Below are positions 55,056-63,318 of a stretch of DNA of 64,000 bases, in pieces (positions within the stretch are counted from its first letter, which is position 1; every line of letters begins with the position of its first letter). Origin of the DNA: Pseudarthrobacter equi (lineage in GTDB: Bacteria > Actinomycetota > Actinomycetes > Actinomycetales > Micrococcaceae); contig NZ_LT629779.1 of NCBI RefSeq assembly GCF_900105535.1, forward strand, positions 3,224,001 to 3,288,000. Direction: 5' to 3'. Both the position numbers and the translations under genes were made by a program. The notes under the pieces were generated by a model that worked only from the letters and a program-made list of their open reading frames with translations, did no database searches and had not been told where the DNA came from.

Positions 55056-56155
55056 CAGAGCGCTGCCTGCCTGACCTGGCGGGCCTCTTCGATCAGGGCC
55101 AGGACTTCACCGCCCCGGACTGCACCGAGCACCTTGCCGGCGGCGTCCACGGCTACGCCCAGGCCCGACGGCGAGGACAGGGCCGAGTCCAGGGCACGGC
55201 GCAGGCTTTCCCCCGGCCGGAACAGCGACCCGCCGGGAATGAGGCCGGTGTCGTTGCCGGGCACCGCCCAACCGAGGGGGTGCATGTCCGCGTCCACCAC
55301 CAGCTGCCAGCCGCCGGCGGCCCCGGGATCGGACTCGTTGCCGGCCGCCCCCCGGATGATCGTGGGCACCGGATGGAGGGTGACGCCGTCGGACGGGGTG
55401 AACCCGAGGTGGCGGAACCCGCGGTCCCTGCCCACGAAGGACGCGACGAAGTCGTTGGCCGGTGCCCGGAGGATCTCCTCCGGTGTGGCGTACTGCGCCA
55501 GTTTCCCGCCGACAGCGAAGACGGCAACCATGTCCCCCAGCACTGTGGCCTCGTCGATGTCGTGGGTGACGAAGACGATGGTCTTGGCCAGGTCCTTCTG
55601 GAGGCGGAGGAGTTCCTGCTGCAGCTCTTCCCGGACCACGGGGTCCACGGCGCTGAACGGCTCGTCCATGAGCAGGACCGGCGGGTCGGCCGCCAGGGCG
55701 CGCGCCACCCCCACGCGCTGCTGCTGGCCGCCGGACAGCTGGGCGGGGTACCTCTTCCCGAGGGGCCGGGCCAGGCCCACGACGTCGAGAAGTTCTTCGG
55801 CGCGCTTGCGGGCGTCGGCCTTCGAGACGCCGTTCAGCCGCGGAACGGTGGCAATGTTGTCCAGCACCGAACGGTGCGGCAGCAACCCCGCGGACTGCAT
55901 GACATAGCCCATGGAACGCCGCAGTTCGGCGGCAGGCGCCGAAGTGACGTCCTTGCCGTCCACGGTGATCACTCCGGAGGTGGGCTCCACCATCCGGTTG
56001 ATCATGCGCAGCGACGTGGTCTTTCCGCAGCCGGATGGTCCCACGAAGACCGTGATGGAGCCTTTGCGGATGGACATGGTCAAGCCGTCCACGGCAGCCT
56101 GTCCGCCCTGGTACTCCTTGGTCACGTTCTGGAATTCGATCATCGATGTGTCCAT
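55055..56155 (-). CDS. Quaternary-amine ABC transporter ATPase (OpuCA/ProV-like) with CBS-like C-terminus
   Basis: This 366-residue ATPase has Walker A VGPSGCGKTTSLRMINRMVE near residue 38, signature [15 protein letters not shown], Walker B VLLMDEPFSAVDPV and the switch FVTHDIDEA. The last 120 residues contain a degenerate CBS-like segment (LDSALSSPSGLGVAVDAAGK, VLGAVRGGEVLALIEE), the usual osmotic sensor of OpuCA proteins. It is the first gene of a leftward four-gene operon (ATPase, permease, permease, lipoprotein), each overlapping the next. Import of glycine betaine or choline during osmotic stress is inferred. Confidence 0.92.
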   Translation of the reverse strand: MDTSMIEFQNVTKEYQGGQAAVDGLTMSIRKGSITVFVGPSGCGKTTSLRMINRMVEPTSGVITVDGKDVTSAPAAELRRSMGYVMQSAGLLPHRSVLDNIATVPRLNGVSKADARKRAEELLDVVGLARPLGKRYPAQLSGGQQQRVGVARALAADPPVLLMDEPFSAVDPVVREELQQELLRLQKDLAKTIVFVTHDIDEATVLGDMVAVFAVGGKLAQYATPEEILRAPANDFVASFVGRDRGFRHLGFTPSDGVTLHPVPTIIRGAAGNESDPGAAGGWQLVVDADMHPLGWAVPGNDTGLIPGGSLFRPGESLRRALDSALSSPSGLGVAVDAAGKVLGAVRGGEVLALIEEARQVRQAAL

Positions 56156-56373
56156 GGTGCGGACTTACCTGTTCTGCTCGGATGCCACTGAAAGCGACGT
56201 GACATGGTCATCGGCACGCTGATAGTTACGGTAGCCCAAGCCGGCCCGGCGCACAGCAGTTTGCGGCACGGATCCGGACAAAGGAATCCCTACTGTGACC
56301 ATTCGCAGCCGGGTGCGGTCCGGATGGGACACCGCTGCCGCACTGCAGCACGCCACGGCCCTAAAGTGGGAGG

Positions 56374-57393
56374 GTGACCAACTTGGAAGTATCGCCGCAG
56401 CAGGAAGTCTGTCCCCCGGCCGCCGCAGAGGGTCCGTCCGGCCCGTGCCTGCAGCTGTGGCCTGAACGCGAAGTGCCGCTCGGCGGGGTGCGCGCCATGA
56501 ACGTCCGGCGGACCCTCCCCCAACGCGGCCTGCCCACCATCGGCGCCTGGTGCTTCCTGGACAGCTTCGGCCCGGACCGGACGGCGATGTCCGTCCTGCC
56601 GCACCCGCACATCGGGCTGCAGACGGTGACCTGGCCGCTGGCCGGGAACATCAGGCACCGCGACAGCGTGGGCAGCGACGTGGTGGTGCGGCCCGGTGAA
56701 CTGAACATCATGACGGCGGGCCACGGCGTCTCCCACTCGGAGTTCGCGGTCCTGCCGCAGGACGGCGTCCTGCCTGTGCAGCGCGGCCTCCAGTTGTGGG
56801 TGGCGCTTCCTGACGCCGACCGGCACTGCGCGCCGGCGTTTGAACAGCACCGGGAGTTGCCGCGGGCCACCGGTGCCGGTTTCACCGCCACCGTCATGGT
56901 GGGAACGTTCGACGGCGTGGCCTCGCCTGCCACGATGTTCTCACCCATTGTTGGGGCTGACGTCTCCTGCGACGGCGATGCCGTCCTGCCGCTGGATCCG
57001 GAGTTCGAACACGGGATCCTGGTGCTCGACGGCGGGCTGCGCCTGGACGGGCAGGAGCTTCCGCCGGGGCCGCTCGGGTACCTGGGGACGGGCCGAAAGG
57101 AGCTTCGGCTGCAGGCAGATCCCGGCACCAGGTTCCTGCTCATCGGCGGGGAGCCTTTCCGGGAGGAACTGCTGATGTGGTGGAACTTCGTGGGCCGCAC
57201 CCATGATGAGGTGGAGCAGGCCCGCGGGGACTGGGAAGCGCAGGCGGGCCTGTCCGGGGCCGAGGCGGCAGCCGCACGCTACGGGCTGGTTCCCGGCCAT
57301 GGCCCGGACGCCGGCGCTGAAGCCGGACGGATACCGGCCCCGCCGCTTCCAGGCGTCCGGCTCACACCCCGCAAGCGGACCGTCCGGGACTGA
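56374..57393 (+). CDS. Pirin-family bicupin protein
   Basis: This 339-residue bicupin protein has the pirin N-terminal cupin metal set HPHIGLQTVTWPLAGNIRHR near residue 72 (His-x-His and a further His) and GHGVSHSEFAV near residue 115. A degenerate second cupin follows (HGILVLDGGLRLDGQELPPG). Bacterial pirins include quercetinases and metabolic regulators; activity here is unknown. Start is a GTG at 56374. It is divergent from the betaine operon and convergent with the kinase gene. Confidence 0.9.
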   Translation: MTNLEVSPQQEVCPPAAAEGPSGPCLQLWPEREVPLGGVRAMNVRRTLPQRGLPTIGAWCFLDSFGPDRTAMSVLPHPHIGLQTVTWPLAGNIRHRDSVGSDVVVRPGELNIMTAGHGVSHSEFAVLPQDGVLPVQRGLQLWVALPDADRHCAPAFEQHRELPRATGAGFTATVMVGTFDGVASPATMFSPIVGADVSCDGDAVLPLDPEFEHGILVLDGGLRLDGQELPPGPLGYLGTGRKELRLQADPGTRFLLIGGEPFREELLMWWNFVGRTHDEVEQARGDWEAQAGLSGAEAAAARYGLVPGHGPDAGAEAGRIPAPPLPGVRLTPRKRTVRD

Positions 57394-57412
57394 CGCCGGG
57401 CCGCCCTGCCCG

Positions 57413-58363
57413 TCAGGCGGGCTCGGCCACCAGTTGGAGCACCCCGAAGACGGGTTCCTGGTCCAGCACCCTGACGTCGGCCGCGCCGCCCTCAGCAAGG
57501 TGGCGCCGGAAAGCCTCCTGGAGGGGAACCACATTCATGCCCAGGCCGCTTCCGAGGATGACCGGACCGTTGATTCCCAGCTGGCGCAGGACCTGGAGGG
57601 CCAGGCCTGCAAGGTCCTTGCCGGCCTGGTCGAGCATGTCCCGGCTTTCCCGGTGCCCACGGGCGGCTGCCTCAACAACGTGCCGTGCCTGCTGGGCCCA
57701 GAACCTGCGGCCGGTGTCCGGTGAGTGGAACAGGGCAATGAGCCGGTTGGGGTGGTCCACTCCGCATGACTCCAGCAGCGCTGCCGTGAGTGGATCGACA
57801 GCCAGTCCCTGGTCCATCCTGCGGAGGCTGTGGCGGACCGCTTCCCGGCCCAGCCAGTATCCGCTGCCTTCGTCACCGAGCAGGTAACCCCACCCTCCGG
57901 CCCGGGCCTCGGCGCCGTCGGCGTTCTTTCCCCACGCCGCCGAGCCGGTGCCGGCGATGACAGCCACGCCGGTACGGGCGCGTCCGGCTGCCAGCAGCAG
58001 GCGGGAGTCGTGCACCACCGTGACCACGGCGCCGGGAACGTGCGGCCGGATCAGGGCGGCGAGGGCTTCGGCGTCCTCGGCGGTATCGATGCCGCCGGAT
58101 CCGGCGTAGACGCGGGACACGGCCCCCTCACCGATCCGTGCGAACAGCTCGGCAATGTTGCGTGCGGCCTCGTCGCGGCTGACGTTCTGGACGTTGGAGC
58201 TTCCCACTGACTCGTCAGCCGCCGGAATCCCGTCTTCGAACCGGATTCCGCGGGTCTTGGTGCCGCCGATGTCGAGGCCGATGATGATGCCGGCCAATGG
58301 GCCGGCGCCGGGCGCAGCGGAGTTCTGGAGGGGAACGGCAGGGGGTTGTTCGCTGTTTTGCAC
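57413..58363 (-). CDS. N-acetylglucosamine kinase-like BadF/BadG/BcrA/BcrD ATPase
   Basis: This 316-residue ASKHA-fold sugar kinase has phosphate-1 motif IIIGLDIGGTKTRGIRFEDG near residue 25 and phosphate-2 VAVIAGTGSAAWGKNADG near 131, with GGWGYLLGDEGSGYWLGREA following. The length and GWGYLLGDEGSG motif match bacterial N-acetylglucosamine kinases that salvage wall amino sugars. It stands between pirin and a LysR gene, with no other amino-sugar genes nearby. Confidence 0.88.
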   Translation of the reverse strand: MQNSEQPPAVPLQNSAAPGAGPLAGIIIGLDIGGTKTRGIRFEDGIPAADESVGSSNVQNVSRDEAARNIAELFARIGEGAVSRVYAGSGGIDTAEDAEALAALIRPHVPGAVVTVVHDSRLLLAAGRARTGVAVIAGTGSAAWGKNADGAEARAGGWGYLLGDEGSGYWLGREAVRHSLRRMDQGLAVDPLTAALLESCGVDHPNRLIALFHSPDTGRRFWAQQARHVVEAAARGHRESRDMLDQAGKDLAGLALQVLRQLGINGPVILGSGLGMNVVPLQEAFRRHLAEGGAADVRVLDQEPVFGVLQLVAEPA

Positions 58364-58430
58364 GTCACAAGACTACTGTCCGGAGCGGCCAGCGGGGCTG
58401 CTGCGGCATGCCGGAATGTCACTGCCGGTG

Positions 58431-59408
58431 TCAGTGCTCCGTGCGGTGCCTGACCAGGCCGGCCAGCAGCCGGGGACCTTCGGTCACCACCATCTCCCGG
58501 AACAGGCGCACGGACGCAGGTTCGGCGCCGGCCTTGGCCCGGCGCCAGGACAGGCCCACTTCGCGAACGGCGAGCGCCGAGCTTAGTGGCACCTCCACCC
58601 ACCCGAGGTTGCCGGTTTCGGGGCTCACCGTGCGGCCGGGTGCGTCACCGCCCGGCGGCAGGATGCTGACACCGAGCCCGGCCGAGACGAGCCCTCGGAC
58701 CGTGTGGGAATCCTGGCTTTCGAAGGCTATCCGGGGCCGGTAGCCGGCCTCTTTGAACAGCGCGTCAGTCAGGGACCGCAGCCCGTATCCGGCGCCGAGG
58801 GCCACGAATGGTTCCGTCCTGATGTCGGCAAGGTCCGCCGTCGGCCTTCCCGCGAGGCGGTGGGCATGGTGCACCACGAGGCGCAGCGGCTCCCGGTAGA
58901 GCGGCGCCGATTCCAGGTGGCGGCCGGCAGGTGCTGCCGGGGCGGTGAGGGCGAGGTCTGACTCGCCGGATGCCAGCTCTTCGAGGCAGGCGTTCCGGGC
59001 ACCCTGGCTCAGCGTAAAGGCCGCTCCAGGGTGCCTGCTGCGGAAGGCGCTGATGAGCAGGGGCAGTGTCCCTTCGCCGAAGGTGTGCTGGAACGACACC
59101 GCGATCCTTCCCCGAGCCACATCCGATTCATTGCGCACCACGTCCAGGCCCGCCCGGAACTCCTCCAGGGCGTTTTCGATGTAGGGCAGGAGGGTCCGCG
59201 CGGCGGGGGTCAGGCGGACTCCCCTTCCGTCGCGGACCAGGAGTTCGGTTCCGACGACGGCGCTCGCCCGGGCGATGGCGCGGCTCACCGTGGACTGGGG
59301 TACTCCCAGGACTTCCGCTGTCCCGGTGATGTGCTCCGTGCGGCCCAGCTCGGACAGCACGGGGAGCAGCGGAAGCAGCTGAACGAGTTGTTTCCGGTCC
59401 GGTTCCAT
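58431..59408 (-). CDS. LysR-family transcriptional regulator
   Basis: This 325-residue regulator has a winged helix-turn-helix (HITGTAEVLGVPQSTVSRAI, residues about 27-46) and a LysR substrate-binding domain (GRIAVSFQHTFGEGTLPLLI). ATG at 59408 has AGGAAAGG upstream and is preferred over the GTG at 59423. It is divergent from an MFS gene, and a T-N11-A palindrome lies in the intervening 95 bases. It therefore most likely controls that transporter and itself. The inducer is unknown. Confidence 0.9.
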   Translation of the reverse strand: MEPDRKQLVQLLPLLPVLSELGRTEHITGTAEVLGVPQSTVSRAIARASAVVGTELLVRDGRGVRLTPAARTLLPYIENALEEFRAGLDVVRNESDVARGRIAVSFQHTFGEGTLPLLISAFRSRHPGAAFTLSQGARNACLEELASGESDLALTAPAAPAGRHLESAPLYREPLRLVVHHAHRLAGRPTADLADIRTEPFVALGAGYGLRSLTDALFKEAGYRPRIAFESQDSHTVRGLVSAGLGVSILPPGGDAPGRTVSPETGNLGWVEVPLSSALAVREVGLSWRRAKAGAEPASVRLFREMVVTEGPRLLAGLVRHRTEH

Positions 59409-59461
59409 CAGCCCTTTCCTCACTCAAACCATCCGTGATGGCTATGAGTCTGACACGAACT

Positions 59462-59476
59462 ATGCATTGGAAGCAT
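59462..59476. promoter_or_regulatory. Candidate LysR-type operator (T-N11-A palindrome)
   Basis: ATGC-N7-GCAT is a perfect 15-base inverted repeat that fits the classical LysR T-N11-A box. It lies between the divergent LysR and MFS genes, 27 bases before the MFS start. Confidence 0.5.
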
Positions 59477-59503
59477 CTGTTGGCCCGGGACTACGCTTAC
59501 CCC

Positions 59504-60748
59504 ATGCCACCAGACACCAGCCTTGCAGGCACCCACGCCTCGCCGCCGCGCTGGACCGGGCATGCGAAGGGATCCGCCGCCTACGCGAGGATCCTCGCCG
59601 GCCTGTCCTTTGCAGGTGTTGCCACCTTCGCCCAGCTCTACTCCACGCAGGCGGTGCTGCCCCTGCTTGCCTCCGACCTGCAGATCAGCGCAGCCGAAGC
59701 CGCACTGACCATCTCGCTGGCCACCGTGGGACTTGCCGCGACTGTCATCCCCTGGTCTTTCCTCGCCGACAGGATCGGCAGGGTCCGTGCCATGACGTGG
59801 GGAATCAGCATGGCCACCGTCCTGGGCCTCATGGTTCCCTTGGCCGGCAGTTTCCAGCTCCTGCTGGCCCTGCGCCTGCTGGAAGGGATGGCGCTGGGCG
59901 GAATCCCGGCCATTGCCATCGCGTACCTGAACGAAGAAGTGACAAAGGTGCACGCCGCCGTCGCTGCCGGCAGCTACGTGGCAGGCACCACCCTTGGCGG
60001 CCTGGCCGGGAGGCTGGTGGCCGGACCGGCCGGGGAACTGTGGGGCTGGCGCGCAGCTGCCCTGGCGGTGTCCGTCCTGGCCACGCTGGCAGCTGTTGCC
60101 TTCCTGCTGCTGGTCCCCAAGGCGCGGGGTTTCGTGGCATCCGGGGGCACCGGCCTGCGCGGGGCTTTCAGGACGCTTGCCGGGCATGTGCGCCATGGCC
60201 GCCTGCTGGCGCTCTACCTCCAGGCCTTCCTCATGATGGGCGGCTTCGTGGCTGTCTACAACTACCTGGGGTTCCGGCTGTCCGGCGAGCCGTTCACCCT
60301 GCCCGCGACCCTGATCAGCCTCATTTTCCTTGCCTACTTGTCCGGGACCGTCACCTCCCGCTGGGCTGCCGGCCTGACCATGCGCTTCGGCCGCCGGTCC
60401 GTCCTCCTGGCCGGCCTGGCGCTGTCCGTCGGCGGGCTTGCCCTGACACTGACGCAGTCCCTGGCACTGATCCTCGCCGGCCTGGTGGTCTTCACCGGCG
60501 GCTTCTTTGCCGCCCACAGCATCGGGGCCGGGTGGTCGGGAGCCATTGCCACGTCCGGCCGGGCCCAGGCGGCATCGCTGTACAACCTGGCCTACTACCT
60601 GGGCTCCAGCGTGCTCGGCTGGGCGGGCGGGCTGCTGTTCCAATCCCTGGGCTGGAACGCCCTGGCAGCAGCCGTCATGCTGCTGGCCTGCCTCACGGGG
60701 GCGATTGTCGCCGTCGTCCATCCCTCGCGCGAGCCCGCGGCGGGCTGA
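59504..60748 (+). CDS. MFS transporter (YnfM-like)
   Basis: This 414-residue major-facilitator protein has about 12 helices. The first (AYARILAGLSFAGVATFAQL) leads to LYSTQAVLPLLASDLQISAA, then the loop 2-3 motif SFLADRIGRVRAMTWG and a long central loop (LLLVPKARGFVASGGTGLRG). The YnfL/YnfM pair in E. coli has the same divergent LysR arrangement. The ATG at 59504 (MPPDTSLAG) is preferred; the upstream frame would run through the operator. Substrate is unknown; an exporter is likely. Confidence 0.88.
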   Translation: MPPDTSLAGTHASPPRWTGHAKGSAAYARILAGLSFAGVATFAQLYSTQAVLPLLASDLQISAAEAALTISLATVGLAATVIPWSFLADRIGRVRAMTWGISMATVLGLMVPLAGSFQLLLALRLLEGMALGGIPAIAIAYLNEEVTKVHAAVAAGSYVAGTTLGGLAGRLVAGPAGELWGWRAAALAVSVLATLAAVAFLLLVPKARGFVASGGTGLRGAFRTLAGHVRHGRLLALYLQAFLMMGGFVAVYNYLGFRLSGEPFTLPATLISLIFLAYLSGTVTSRWAAGLTMRFGRRSVLLAGLALSVGGLALTLTQSLALILAGLVVFTGGFFAAHSIGAGWSGAIATSGRAQAASLYNLAYYLGSSVLGWAGGLLFQSLGWNALAAAVMLLACLTGAIVAVVHPSREPAAG

Positions 60749-60897
60749 ACGCGGCCCCGTGACTACCTGCGCAAAGAATTAAGTCCTTCGCAGGAGCCGA
60801 TGGGACCGCAGAAATTCGGTGTGAGCGGCCCTGCAGGGCCCGGGAGGGCGGTTCCGGCGGTCTAGGATGAATGCAGGACCGTTGGAAGGAACCCGCA

Positions 60898-61401
60898 GTG
60901 AGCATGAATCCCCGGCACCCCAGGCCCGGAGCGCATTTGGAACCACTGGATGCCATCGACGAGCGCCTCCTTGCCGCGCTGGTGGCCGATGCGCGGATCT
61001 CGAACAAGCAGCTCGCCGAAATGGTGGGCATCGCGCCGTCCACAGCCCTGATGCGCACCCGGGCACTCTCCGAACGCGGAATCGTCAAGGGCTATGAAGC
61101 AAAGCTGAGCCTTTCGGCCATCGGCAGGTCCGTGCAGGCACTGGTGGCTGTCCGGTTGCGCGCCCACGACCGCGACCAGATCGACCGTTTTACGGCACGG
61201 GTTCCTCACCTGCCCGCGGTGCTGTCCACCTTCCACACCTCAGGTTCCGTGGATTACCTGCTGCACATCGCCGTCGGCAGCACCGAGGACCTCCGTGACT
61301 GGGTGCTCGACAACCTGGCCACGGACCCCGTGGTGGGCCATACCGAAACCACACTGGTTTTTGAGCACATCCAGGGCAACCACGGGCCGCTGCCCGACTG
61401 A
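60898..61401 (+). CDS. Lrp/AsnC-family transcriptional regulator
   Basis: This 167-residue feast/famine regulator has an N-terminal helix-turn-helix (DERLLAALVADARISNKQLA, EMVGIAPSTALMRTRAL). The C-terminal RAM ligand-binding domain includes VQALVAVRLRAHDRDQIDRF and FHTSGSVDYLLHIAVG. The GTG at 60898 is preceded by AAGGAA at good spacing; the upstream ATG at 60871 is less likely. It is convergent with the next MFS carrier gene. Ligand is probably an amino acid. Confidence 0.9.
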   Translation: MSMNPRHPRPGAHLEPLDAIDERLLAALVADARISNKQLAEMVGIAPSTALMRTRALSERGIVKGYEAKLSLSAIGRSVQALVAVRLRAHDRDQIDRFTARVPHLPAVLSTFHTSGSVDYLLHIAVGSTEDLRDWVLDNLATDPVVGHTETTLVFEHIQGNHGPLPD

Positions 61402-61414
61402 CGGATTACTGCCG

Positions 61415-62653
61415 TCAGGCGTGCCGGCCGCGCAACGCCCGTGCCAGCGTAAGGCCGGCCAGGACCAGCGCAGCGGCGCCGCACGCCACAACGAAGCCGA
61501 GCACCGCCGCAGGCTGTCCCACCATGCCCGACGCCCACCCCAGGCCCAGTACCGGGACGGCGCTGCCCAGGTACGTGATGACGTAAACCGTGCTGATCAC
61601 CTGGGCATGGCGGGCGGGCTCCACCTTGCCCGCAACGTCATTGAAGACCGTGCGGAAAGCCAGCCCCTGCCCCATCCCAGCTGCCACGCAGGCGGCCACC
61701 AGCAGCAGCGGGCTGTGCATGGCCCCGGCAGTCCCCAGCAGGACCACCGATACCCCCAGGACGGCAAGGCCCGCCGGAACAACAAACCGGCCCCGCACGG
61801 TGAGCAGCTGGCTGAAGGCCGAGGCCGCCAGCGGCAAACCGGCAAGGACACCTATCAGTGGCCGGGAATCAGTCTCCAGGACCCGTGCAAAGTACCCGGG
61901 CGCCAGGGAAAGGGAAAACCCGAACACGGCGAAACTCAGGAACCCCACGCCGGAAGCAAGCCAGAAAGCTCCCCGCGCATTCCGGGACACCGCCGGGCGG
62001 CGCGGGGCAAGGGCCTGGAGCGGCCGCGACACGGCCGGAACCGCAATGGCCGGGCGTGCGCGGATAAGGAAGAGCGGGACCAGCAGGCCGGCGAGGACCA
62101 CAGAATGCACGCCGTAGGGTGCCGTGGTGGCTCCCGGCAGCAGGGACAGCAGGCCGCCGATGGCCGGGCCAGCAGCGACTCCCCCGGAGGAAGCCAGCAG
62201 CGTGAAGCGCGACGCCCACTCCGGGCGGGAGGGCAGCAGCTCGCGCAGGGCGGCCGCGCTGGCGCCCGTTGCCAGCGCAACAGCGATCCCCTGCAGGGCC
62301 CGGCCCGCGCACAGCCCTGCCAGGGTGTGGGCCTCGGCAAAGACAAGGTTGCCGGCGAGGCCGCCCAGCACAGCCAGGAGCAGCGCGGCCCTGCGGCCGA
62401 TGTGGTCCGACCAGTGCCCGGCCAGCATCAGGGTGGCCACCAGGGCCAGGACGTAGCTGGCGAATGCCGCCGTGACGTCCAGCGCGGAAAGTCCCAGCGA
62501 TGCCTGCAGCAGCGGATACAGCGGGGTGGCGAGGTTGGCCCCCACCAGCAGGGCGAAGATCACCGCGCCGGAGATCACCAGCCGGGCAGTGGTAGAGGCG
62601 TTCCAGCCGGACGCCGTGGCGGGGCGCATCCGCAGTTCACTGAAGACCGTCAT
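61415..62653 (-). CDS. MFS transporter
   Basis: This 412-residue carrier has about 12 helices; the N-terminal part shows VISGAVIFALLVGANLATPL, LMLAGHWSDHIGRRAALLL (loop 2-3 motif) and CAGRALQGIAVALATGASAA. The ATG at 62653 is chosen because GGAGGCGG lies four bases before it; the longer frame adds an unlikely Cys/His-rich leader. It is flanked by two Lrp/AsnC genes, one convergent and one divergent, so control by one of them is likely. Substrate is unknown. Confidence 0.87.
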   Translation of the reverse strand: MTVFSELRMRPATASGWNASTTARLVISGAVIFALLVGANLATPLYPLLQASLGLSALDVTAAFASYVLALVATLMLAGHWSDHIGRRAALLLAVLGGLAGNLVFAEAHTLAGLCAGRALQGIAVALATGASAAALRELLPSRPEWASRFTLLASSGGVAAGPAIGGLLSLLPGATTAPYGVHSVVLAGLLVPLFLIRARPAIAVPAVSRPLQALAPRRPAVSRNARGAFWLASGVGFLSFAVFGFSLSLAPGYFARVLETDSRPLIGVLAGLPLAASAFSQLLTVRGRFVVPAGLAVLGVSVVLLGTAGAMHSPLLLVAACVAAGMGQGLAFRTVFNDVAGKVEPARHAQVISTVYVITYLGSAVPVLGLGWASGMVGQPAAVLGFVVACGAAALVLAGLTLARALRGRHA

Positions 62654-62804
62654 GGTGCCGCCTCCGGGGTTGGCCGCGCGGGTGGCCCTTGTGGGGTGCC
62701 GCGCAGGGGAAATACAGGTGTGACTCCAGAGTGCGGCACTGCTGCCCCTTTGATCCGAAACAAGTGCAAGAATTGAGCACAATCATCAAAGATGCCGCGA
62801 GCGA

Positions 62805-63308
62805 GTGACGGAGAATGAGCATTTGAACAATCTGGATGCCACCGACCTGAAGATCCTGCTGGCCCTCATCCGGGACCCCCGGATCCAGGTAGGGGAACTC
62901 AGCGATGCCGTGGGTATTGCCCGGAACACCGCGCAGACGCGGGTACGGCGCCTGATCAGGACCGGCGTCCTCCGGCCCGGCGGACGGGAAGTGGACCTGG
63001 AGGCCGTGGGCTACGACGTGGTGGCCTTCGTGACCATCGAAGTGTCACACCGGGAACTGGACGGCGTTGTGGGAGCCCTGAGGCTGATTCCCCAGGTGCT
63101 GGAGGTCCACGAAATTTCCGGGCGCGGCGATGTCTGGTGCAGGGTGGTGGCAACGGATACCCACAACCTCCAGTCATCGCTGCGCCAGGTGCTGCGGATC
63201 AAGGGCGTCATCCGTACCGAAACGGTGTTGGCTCTGCACACCCACATCCCGTACCGGACCGAACCACTCATCAGTGGCCTGAGCAATTCGGCATCCGCCG
63301 GCCGCTAG
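62805..63308 (+). CDS. Lrp/AsnC-family transcriptional regulator
   Basis: This 167-residue second Lrp-type regulator has DATDLKILLALIRDPRIQVG, ELSDAVGIARNTAQTRVRRL at the N-terminus and an effector domain (VVAFVTIEVSHRELDGVVGA, EISGRGDVWCRVVATDT). It is divergent from the MFS gene at 61415-62653 across 151 bases, the typical arrangement for an Lrp-type regulator and its transporter target. Start is a GTG at 62805. It is followed after ten bases by a CorA gene. Confidence 0.9.
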   Translation: MTENEHLNNLDATDLKILLALIRDPRIQVGELSDAVGIARNTAQTRVRRLIRTGVLRPGGREVDLEAVGYDVVAFVTIEVSHRELDGVVGALRLIPQVLEVHEISGRGDVWCRVVATDTHNLQSSLRQVLRIKGVIRTETVLALHTHIPYRTEPLISGLSNSASAGR

Positions 63309-63318
63309 GATTTCCTGA

